6,599 nucleotides of DNA from Sinorhizobium sp. (GTDB lineage: Bacteria; Pseudomonadota; Alphaproteobacteria; Rhizobiales; Rhizobiaceae), in contig JAPSJG010000218.1 of NCBI GenBank assembly GCA_031178305.1, positions 1 through 6,599 of the forward strand, read 5' to 3'. Positions 1 through 5,381 of this stretch are shown in pieces. Made by a program: the position numbers and the translations under genes. The notes under the pieces were generated by a model. The model was not told the DNA's origin and did no database searches. It saw only the letters and a program-made list of their open reading frames with translations. Every line of letters starts with the position of its first letter. Position 1 is the stretch's first letter.

Positions 1-931
1 CGCTGCCGTCCGCGTCTCCATCCTGCTGGTGCCGTTGCGACAGGCGGCGAAGCTCGCGTGTTTGCCTCCGACGCTCAAGGGAACGGGCATTCCGACGGGA
101 AATTCTAAGTTCAGCAAGCGTCGGCTGCCACCAGCCTCGCCGATAGTCAGTCAGCGCCGGCTCATGCCTGGCAGGCCAAGTCGCAACGAGCTCAGGCAGC
201 GTCGGCGCGCGCCAAATTCCCCACACCAAGTCCGTTTTGGCGCCGCGCATCTGAGGATAGAAATCAGTTATGGGATGCGGCTCAACTAGTTCTCCCGATA
301 TATCGGTGAAGACGACAATTCCATACTGATGTGTAGCGACAGGCAGGCCGAGCGGCGGCAGATCATCGGCCGGCAAGGGATAGCGGCGGCGTCGCCGTTC
401 GGCCGCGCGCTGACGCAACGCCTTTTGCTCCGGCGAGTTCTTCTTTTGCTCGCGATGGCGTTTTCTTTCTTCAGGTTCGCCCCGACGTGCGGCCGATTCG
501 ATCGTCGGCCATCGCCGCCGCAGTTCCTCATAGGACCGGAACGGCACGCGCCAAACCCGTGACTCCTCGTCCCAGTGCGCCCAAGGAATTGCACGCAGCT
601 GCTCGAGCACGGTTTTCGAATAGGGCGTTCGGACACGCAGATCGTCACCAACCTCCAGGTAGGGACTCGCAATTGGGTCAAACGCGTAGGCATCGCGGCC
701 CTTAAGGTCACCATGCACGTCCTGACGCTCGGCTTCACGCGCCAACCAGCTGTCTACCCGTCGGGCAGCCGTTTTCCCTGGAACGAACCAGCTAAGCCTC
801 TCATCATTCCATCTGGCACGCGGGAAGGCTTTCATGAACCGCTCGACCGTCATGCGGTCATAGGGAAATGCCACGAACGAACCGGGCCGCTCCTCCTCTC
901 CGCGTGCAGGTCCTTGCTTCAAATCCTCCAT
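1..931 (-). CDS. Partial protein with two tandem HARP-like modules (3' end outside window)
   Basis: This frame is open for 310 codons from the ATG at 931 to the left edge with no stop, so the C-terminus is missing. The ATG is the first possible start after an in-frame TGA at 946-944; no good Shine-Dalgarno precedes it. Two related modules are visible. Module 1 (about residues 18-63) has FPYD at 22-25, PRARW at 37-41 and WFVP at 48-51. Module 2 (about 96-141) has TPYS at 102-105, WAHW at 117-120 and WRVP at 127-130. Tyr-to-Trp spacing is 17 and 16, and Trp-to-Trp spacing is 7 in both. This resembles the HARP module of SMARCAL1-type annealing helicases and related bacterial stand-alone modules, but no helicase motifs are seen. 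A strongly charged Arg/Glu/Lys segment follows (about 147-183), then a Trp-rich part with PTLPEL (243-248) and PTLAEL (270-275). The end is very basic. DNA or RNA binding is an inference; the function is unknown. It faces the same way as the sugar operon but is separated by a 424-nt gap with debris, so it is probably not part of it. Confidence 0.85.
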   Translation of the reverse strand, partial: MEDLKQGPARGEEERPGSFVAFPYDRMTVERFMKAFPRARWNDERLSWFVPGKTAARRVDSWLAREAERQDVHGDLKGRDAYAFDPIASPYLEVGDDLRVRTPYSKTVLEQLRAIPWAHWDEESRVWRVPFRSYEELRRRWPTIESAARRGEPEERKRHREQKKNSPEQKALRQRAAERRRRRYPLPADDLPPLGLPVATHQYGIVVFTDISGELVEPHPITDFYPQMRGAKTDLVWGIWRAPTLPELVATWPARHEPALTDYRRGWWQPTLAELRISRRNARSLERRRQTRELRRLSQRHQQDGDADGS

Positions 932-1004
932 GAATGCGGCCGATCAACAAAATACCTTTGCTGACAAACGCTCATGCAACACACATGGTTCGTTCCTACA
1001 GCCA
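932..1004. other. Intergenic stretch upstream of the HARP-like gene
   Basis: No gene is supported here. It separates the start of the minus-strand HARP-like gene from the recognisable part of the plus-strand pseudogene, and would have to contain the promoter of the former if that gene has its own. On the minus strand a purine-rich AAAGG lies about 25 nt before the ATG, too far away for a normal ribosome binding site. I see no convincing -35/-10 pair. In the last 30 bases, fragments that could be upstream parts of the decayed SgcJ/EcaC-like gene appear in changing frames (for example VRSY, then TAIH), which is weak evidence only. Confidence 0.4.
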
Positions 1005-1215
1005 TTCACCCCACTTCACCACGAGATCAAGCTTCTCTCCGACGACTGGGGCTCTTGCCCGCTCGAGTTCCGAAGGTACCGTCAAACTGCTGGCCAATGG
1101 TCAGTCCGGCGCTGATAAGAACTAGGAACTGTTTCTCATGCATCGCGGGGAGGACGGCGAGTGGCGGATCGCGCGCTACAGCTTCTCCTCCAATAACCCG
1201 CCGTCGCGGTCGTAA
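1005..1215 (+). pseudogene. 3' remnant of an SgcJ/EcaC-like (DUF4440, NTF2-like) gene, frameshifted and with an internal stop
   Basis: Three pieces in two frames join into one plausible C-terminal half. Bases 1005-1049 read FTPLHHEIKLLSDDW. After skipping one G of the GGGG run at 1048-1051, bases 1051-1122 read ALARSSSEGTVKLL and on to GADKN. After a TAG at 1123-1125, the same frame continues 1126-1212 as ELFLMHRGEDGEWRIARYSF to a TAA at 1213-1215. Two segments look like this family: the SDDWA..RSSSEGTVKLLANG strand region and the end pattern [N]xELF, DGxWRIARYxFS, NNPP, as found in small NTF2-fold proteins of about 130-150 residues annotated SgcJ/EcaC or DUF4440. From memory of relatives, the residue before ELF is often Gln, so CAG to TAG by one C-to-T change is the simplest account of the stop. 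The 5' half is absent, because the HARP-like gene occupies the DNA where it should be. The living gene would be a small cytoplasmic protein of uncertain ligand. Family call from pattern memory, not a search. Confidence 0.7.
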
Positions 1216-1355
1216 CGCGTCCGAACGCCGCCCGCAGTGCTGGCTACGCAGCCGTCACCGGTCGGGGAAACGGTCAAGCAGGCCCGGCTCTTCAAACCGC
1301 GACCAGAGCTCCGTGATGGAGCGGCGAATGCATCGGAATCGTCTCTCTCAAATGC
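1216..1355. other. Spacer downstream of the GMC gene with a short coding-like remnant
   Basis: No intact gene fits here. On the minus strand, a stop-to-stop frame from 1347 to the TGA at 1257-1255 encodes 30 residues, including ITELWSRFEEPGLLDRFPDR. This looks more protein-like than random high-GC translation, but it has no start codon and I do not recognise a family. It may be the tail of another decayed gene. I looked for a terminator for the operon: only short stems such as GGCT-GCGT-AGCC (about 1241-1253, minus strand) occur, without a T-run, so no intrinsic terminator is called. Confidence 0.3.
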
Positions 1356-2981
1356 TCACAACCGCTTCAGAATAGTTTCCGATGCCTTCTCCGCGATCAT
1401 AATCACCGGTGAGTTCGTGTTGCCGGAGACAATCGTCGGCATGATAGAGGCGTCGACGACACGCAATCTGTCGATCCCGTGCACGCGCAAATACGGGTCC
1501 ACCACCGCCATAGGGTCATTGCCCATCTTGCAGGTGCCGACCGGGTGAAAAATGGTCGTGGCGATGTCGCCGGCGCGGCGGATCAGATCCTCGTCGCTGT
1601 CGTACGCCGGGCCGGGAAGCACTTCCTCTGGCCGGAAGCATGAAATCGACTTGGTCTGCATGAGGCTGCGCGCGTGGCGAATGGATTTAGCAGCAAGCAG
1701 CCGGTCACCATGGGTCGAAAGATAATTCGGGCGGATTTCCGGCGGCAGCGCGGCGTCGCGCGTAGTTACATGCACCGTGCCGCGGCTTTCGGGCCGGAGA
1801 TTGCAGACGGAGACCGTGACGGCCGGGTAGCGGTGCAACGGCTCCCCCAGCCGGTCAGTGCTGAGCGGCTGGACATGGTATTCGAGATCGGCCGTCGCGA
1901 CGGCCGGATCGCTCTTGGCAAAGATCCCTAGCTGACTCGGCGCCATGGAGAGCGGACCGGACCGGCTGATGGCATACTGCAGACCCATGCCGGCCCGGCT
2001 GAAGAGATTGTGATAAAGCTGATTCAGTGTGCGCGCGCCTTCGATCTTGAAGACGGCGCGGATCTGCAGGTGGTCCTGAAGGTTCTCGCCAACGCCCAGA
2101 AGTTCGTGATGGACGGGTATGCCGAGGGCGGACAGCAGATCCGGTCGACCGATGCCCGACAGCTCCAGGATTTTTGGCGAGTTGATGGCGCCAGCCGACA
2201 ACACCACTTCGCGTGATGCACGAGCCCTGCAGAGGCGGCGCCCAAAGCGGAACCGCACGCCGGTGACCACCTTGCCGTCAAATTCCAGCCGTTCGGTCTC
2301 GGCACCGGTCAGGACGCGCAAATTCTTGCGCTTCTTTGCCGGCCGCAGGAAGGCTTTTGTTGTGTTCCAGCGCACGCCACCGCGCTGGTTGACTTCGAAA
2401 TAACCGGAACCCTCATTGTCACCATCGTTGAAGTCGTCGGTCTTTGGAATCCCGAGCTCTTCCGCCGCATCGCGGAATGCGTCGAGGATCGGCCAGGAGA
2501 GACGCTGGCGCTCGACGCGCCACTCGCCGCCTGCCCCGTGCACGGCGGACTTGCCGCGGTAATTGTCCTCCGATTTCAGGAAATAGGGCAGCACGTCGTC
2601 CCAACCCCAGCCGGCATTGCCCGCCTGCCGCCAGCCATCGTAGTCGGCAGCCTGGCCGCGCATATAAATCATGCCATTGATAGACGAGCAGCCGCCGAGC
2701 ACCTTTCCGCGGGGATAGTTCAATACGCGGCCGTTGAGGCCGGCTTCCGCAGCCGTCTTCATCATCCAGTCGGTGCGCGGATTACCCATGCAGTAGAGAT
2801 AGCCGATCGGCACGTGGACCCAGTGGTAGCGGTCGCTGCCGCCTGCTTCGAGCAGCAACACTCGGTTCCCGGGATCAGTCGAGAGCCGGTTTGCGAGGAC
2901 GCAGCCAGCCGAGCCGGCGCCGACGATGATGAAGTCATATATGCCTTGGTCCACCGGCACTTCGGTGTCATGCATGGTCAT
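1356..2981 (-). CDS. GMC-family FAD-dependent alcohol/choline-type dehydrogenase
   Basis: A full-length GMC oxidoreductase of 541 residues, normal for bacterial choline/alcohol dehydrogenases. These oxidise a primary or secondary hydroxyl with FAD and usually pass electrons to quinones or a cytochrome. Domains in order: ADP-binding Rossmann motif GAGSAG at 21-26; GMC signature 1, RGKVLGGCSSINGMIYMRG, at 91-109; GMC signature 2, GAINSPKILELSGIG, at 264-278; catalytic HPVGTCKMG with His479; and SGNTNSP with Asn523, 44 residues after the His as in choline oxidase (His466/Asn510). No signal peptide or membrane segment is apparent, so it is probably cytoplasmic or membrane-peripheral. The start at 2981 is chosen because the ATG overlaps the kinase stop as ATGA and has GGGAG 7 nt upstream; the longer frame starting at 3029 would add 16 unconserved residues inside the kinase gene. 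As the last gene of a polyol-type operon, it probably oxidises the incoming polyol or an alcohol side product. Choline is a less likely substrate, since no betaine aldehyde dehydrogenase is visible. Confidence 0.95.
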   Translation of the reverse strand: MTMHDTEVPVDQGIYDFIIVGAGSAGCVLANRLSTDPGNRVLLLEAGGSDRYHWVHVPIGYLYCMGNPRTDWMMKTAAEAGLNGRVLNYPRGKVLGGCSSINGMIYMRGQAADYDGWRQAGNAGWGWDDVLPYFLKSEDNYRGKSAVHGAGGEWRVERQRLSWPILDAFRDAAEELGIPKTDDFNDGDNEGSGYFEVNQRGGVRWNTTKAFLRPAKKRKNLRVLTGAETERLEFDGKVVTGVRFRFGRRLCRARASREVVLSAGAINSPKILELSGIGRPDLLSALGIPVHHELLGVGENLQDHLQIRAVFKIEGARTLNQLYHNLFSRAGMGLQYAISRSGPLSMAPSQLGIFAKSDPAVATADLEYHVQPLSTDRLGEPLHRYPAVTVSVCNLRPESRGTVHVTTRDAALPPEIRPNYLSTHGDRLLAAKSIRHARSLMQTKSISCFRPEEVLPGPAYDSDEDLIRRAGDIATTIFHPVGTCKMGNDPMAVVDPYLRVHGIDRLRVVDASIMPTIVSGNTNSPVIMIAEKASETILKRL

Positions 2982-4507
2982 ACTGCAACTCCCGTCTCCC
3001 GGCCTGTGATCTCCGAAAGCCGCCGCCAAAGCGGGGTCATGGTCTCTGCTATGTCCTTGTAGAGCGCATAGCGTCGATTATAGTGAGCGGCGAGCCCGCC
3101 GTTCGGCCTATATTCGCGGTCGACACGCACCATGGCGGCCGCGCCATCGGTGAAATCGGCGAAGAGACCGACGCCCGTCCCTGCCGCGATCGCAGCACCC
3201 AGCGCGCCCGTTTCCCGCGAGAGGGCGACGGAAACGGGAACGCCGAGCACATCGGCAAAGATCTGCGGCCACAGGTGGCTCCGTGATCCGCCGCCAGAAA
3301 GCACGGCTTCCTCGAAAGCGGCACCCGCCCCCCGGAGCGCCTCGATATGCTGGCGGTGGCCAAATGCGACGCCCTCCAGAAGGGCGCGGATCAGGTGCCC
3401 CTTGCCGTGCCAGCCGGCGATTCCGTAGAAGCCGGCCCGCGCACGGCCGTCCTGCTGGGCGCCGTAGAGATAGGGGTGGTACAGCGGATCGTCCGCCGCG
3501 GGCTCGAGCGGCGCAGCGAGCGCACAGCAGGCATCGAACGGCGATACACCCTGCGCATGCTCCCCCTCGAAGAACTCCCGCACAAGCCATTCAAGATTTG
3601 CTGCCGAGGTGGCGCTGTTTTCCATCGCCATGTAACGGGTGCGGTCGAAGGTCGAGGACATGAAAACGGGGCCATCGAGATCGGGACCGTCAATGATGAC
3701 CTGGTTAATGCTCCAGGTGCCGGCGATGATCGAGGCGCTGCCGGTGCGCGAAACGCCGGAACCAAGGGCCGAAGCGACGACGTCGAAGAGCCCGCCGATC
3801 ACCGGCGTACCCGCGGCAAGGCCGGTTTCTTTCGCAACCGCCTCCGTCACCGTTCCTGCGATGTCGGCGCTTTCGACAAGCGGCGGCAACAGGTCCATGC
3901 AATCGGCAAGCCCGTAAGCCTCCATCAGTGCCTTGTCGTAGCGGCGCGCCGCAAGGTCGAGCAGACCGGCGCCCGACATGTCCGAGACCTCGCTGACGCG
4001 GCTCCCCGTCAGGCGGTTGACGACAAAATCCTTGGAGAAGAACACGGTGCCGATGCGCTTGAAGACGTTCGGGCGATTGCGCTTCAGCCAGGCGAGCAAT
4101 GTCGGAGTCTGCGAAGGCCATGGGCGTTGGCGGGCGATCGGGTAGGTCCGGTCGCCCACGCCTTCCGTCGCCCATTCCTCGACGAGGCCCGTCGCACGTG
4201 TGTCGAGCGACTGGATGCCGAGGAGCGGTTCACCGTCGCGATCGAGCGCATAAAGTCCATTACCATGGCCGGCACAGCCGATCGCGGCGATTTGGGTCGC
4301 CTCGATGCCCGCCCTGTCGAGGCAGGTGCGGATGACGCGCTTGGCATGGGCCCAGAGTTCGCCGAGGTCGCGCTCGACATGGCCAGGGCATGACATGCGG
4401 CTGTGGCCCTCCTCCCCCGCATGCGCGAGTTCCCGTCCCGTCCGGTCGAAGATCACCGCCTTGACGACGGTGTTGCCGGTGTCGATCCCCAAAAGATAGT
4501 CTGCCAT
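2978..4507 (-). CDS. FGGY-family carbohydrate kinase (LyxK/XylB-like)
   Basis: A complete FGGY kinase of 509 residues, the usual size for this family, which transfers phosphate from ATP to a hydroxyl of a sugar, ketose or polyol in the cytoplasm. The N-terminal actin-fold phosphate loop is GIDTGNT at 7-13. PVIGGLFDVV at 235-244 contains the expected catalytic base Asp242. IAGTWSIN at 261-268 begins the second nucleotide-binding lobe, and the FGGY C-terminal signature region is LSGGGSRSHLW at 403-413 with ETGALGAAIAAG at 432-443. TYPIARQ with LLAWLKR (121-143) and the GGLFDVV context recall E. coli L-xylulose kinase LyxK more than glycerol kinase, as judged from memory. The true substrate is open: L-xylulose, another pentulose, erythrulose or a polyol. 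The start at 4507 has GGAGG 8 nt upstream; a longer frame from 4588 would overlap the aldolase end and adds an unconserved leader. It follows the aldolase by 31 nt and overlaps the GMC start by 4 nt (ATGA). Confidence 0.93.
   Translation of the reverse strand: MADYLLGIDTGNTVVKAVIFDRTGRELAHAGEEGHSRMSCPGHVERDLGELWAHAKRVIRTCLDRAGIEATQIAAIGCAGHGNGLYALDRDGEPLLGIQSLDTRATGLVEEWATEGVGDRTYPIARQRPWPSQTPTLLAWLKRNRPNVFKRIGTVFFSKDFVVNRLTGSRVSEVSDMSGAGLLDLAARRYDKALMEAYGLADCMDLLPPLVESADIAGTVTEAVAKETGLAAGTPVIGGLFDVVASALGSGVSRTGSASIIAGTWSINQVIIDGPDLDGPVFMSSTFDRTRYMAMENSATSAANLEWLVREFFEGEHAQGVSPFDACCALAAPLEPAADDPLYHPYLYGAQQDGRARAGFYGIAGWHGKGHLIRALLEGVAFGHRQHIEALRGAGAAFEEAVLSGGGSRSHLWPQIFADVLGVPVSVALSRETGALGAAIAAGTGVGLFADFTDGAAAMVRVDREYRPNGGLAAHYNRRYALYKDIAETMTPLWRRLSEITGRETGVAV
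2989..2993 (-). promoter_or_regulatory. Shine-Dalgarno site of the GMC gene
   Basis: GGGAG lies 7 nt before the ATG at 2981, inside the last codons of the kinase gene. Together with the ATGA stop/start overlap, it decides the start in favour of 2981 over the upstream in-frame ATG at 3029. Confidence 0.75.
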
Positions 4508-4513
4508 TCGGAA

Positions 4514-4521
4514 CCCCTCCC
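4514..4521 (-). promoter_or_regulatory. Shine-Dalgarno site of the FGGY kinase
   Basis: GGGAGGGG in the 31-nt gap after the aldolase stop, with GGAGG 8 nt before the ATG at 4507. It supports MADYLLGIDTG as the true N-terminus, with the nucleotide-binding strand starting at once, as is usual for FGGY kinases. Confidence 0.8.
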
Positions 4522-4538
4522 AAGGTTCGTTTACGCCA

Positions 4539-5381
4539 TTACCCCTGCTGATAGAGCGCGAAGGCTTCGTCGCCGCCCGCATCCGCATGCACGATCGCCA
4601 TCAGGCCGCGCACGACGGCGCTCGGATTGGCGTGCTGGTAAATGTTGCGGCCATAGACCATGCCCATAGCACCCTGCCGCATCAAGGCGGCGGATTTGTC
4701 GAAGACGGCGCGAAGATCCTCCTTGCCGCCGCCGCGCACCAGAACCGGGCAGCGCGCCGCCTCCACGACACGGTGGAAATCCTCCGGGTCCGTCGTCGGG
4801 TCGGCCTTGATAATGTCGGCGCCCATCTCGCGGGCAAGCCGCGTCAAGGTGACGATCCTTTCGGCGTCACCATCGACCATGTAGCCGCCTCGCTCAGTGA
4901 CGGGCTGCATCACGAGCGGCTCGATCATCAACGGCATGCCGTATTTCTCGCTCTCGGCACGCACGCGGGCGATATTCTGGACGCATTGGCGGAAAAGATC
5001 GGGCTCGTCCGGCAGCATGAAGAGGTTGACCACCACGCAGGCGGCGTCCATCTGAAGCGCGCCGATCAGCGGCTCGGCCTCGTTCTGCAGAACCGCCCAC
5101 ATATCGCGATGGCGGATGCGGTTGTAGGGATTTCCCATGTCGATGCGCATGACGAGGGCCGGCTTGTCCTTGCCGGGAAGGTCTTGCAGCAGGTCGGCCT
5201 GGCCGTAGTTCATCTGGATCGCGTCGGGTCCGGCATCGACGAGCGTTTTCACCACGACCGGCATGTTCTCCAGCCCTTCGAGGAAGGAAAGCTCGTTGCA
5301 CACGCCGTGATCGATCGCCACGTCCAGGCAACGGCCGTTGCCGAACAGCCGGTTCATTCGGACCTTGCGGTTGTTTCGCAT
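4539..5381 (-). CDS. Class I aldolase of the DeoC/LacD (FbaB/LsrF-like) family
   Basis: A complete TIM-barrel aldolase of 280 residues, in the usual range for FbaB/LsrF/LacD-like proteins (about 270-300). The N-terminal signature RLFGNGRCLDVAIDHG at 11-26 is typical. MGADIIKADPT (186-196) carries Lys192, the best candidate for the Schiff-base lysine on strand 6. The phosphate-binding loops are VRGGGK (215-220) and YGRNIYQ (243-249). The family includes fructose-1,6-bisphosphate, tagatose-1,6-bisphosphate and sulfofructose-1-phosphate aldolases, and LsrF, a thiolase for the AI-2 product. Here the neighbours suggest retro-aldol cleavage of a phosphorylated ketose, yielding dihydroxyacetone phosphate or a similar fragment. 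The start at 5381 is preferred because it has AAAGGAG 6 nt upstream and adds a basic MRNNRKVR leader before NRLF, as in relatives. The ATG at 5357 overlaps the upstream stop as ATGA but has a weak ribosome site. Overlap with the dehydrogenase gene is 28 nt. Exact substrate unknown. Confidence 0.9.
   Translation of the reverse strand: MRNNRKVRMNRLFGNGRCLDVAIDHGVCNELSFLEGLENMPVVVKTLVDAGPDAIQMNYGQADLLQDLPGKDKPALVMRIDMGNPYNRIRHRDMWAVLQNEAEPLIGALQMDAACVVVNLFMLPDEPDLFRQCVQNIARVRAESEKYGMPLMIEPLVMQPVTERGGYMVDGDAERIVTLTRLAREMGADIIKADPTTDPEDFHRVVEAARCPVLVRGGGKEDLRAVFDKSAALMRQGAMGMVYGRNIYQHANPSAVVRGLMAIVHADAGGDEAFALYQQG

Noticed and set aside
286..738. Minus-strand frame of 150 codons
   Set aside because: Out-of-frame shadow of the HARP-like gene, which fills the same region on the same strand with structured, repeated motifs.
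1216..1355. Intrinsic terminator after the GMC gene
   Set aside because: Only very short stems and no T-run follow the stop codon on the minus strand.
1..1355. Insertion sequence or integrase explaining the debris at the left side
   Set aside because: No transposase or integrase motif, terminal inverted repeat or target duplication could be found; the left gene reads as an intact HARP-like protein.
974..1548. Plus-strand frames crossing the operon end (974-1375 and 1237-1548)
   Set aside because: They combine pseudogene DNA, spacer and the antisense of the GMC C-terminus in frames that carry no family motif.
3347..4393. Plus-strand open frame of 348 codons opposite the kinase
   Set aside because: Antisense shadow of an FGGY kinase whose motifs are all present; no recognisable domain or supported start.
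2978..5381. AI-2 processing (LsrK/LsrF) as the function of the kinase-aldolase pair
   Set aside because: The families overlap, but the kinase looks closer to LyxK, and the company of a GlpD-like and a GMC dehydrogenase does not fit lsr operons. No LsrR, LsrG or transporter is visible.
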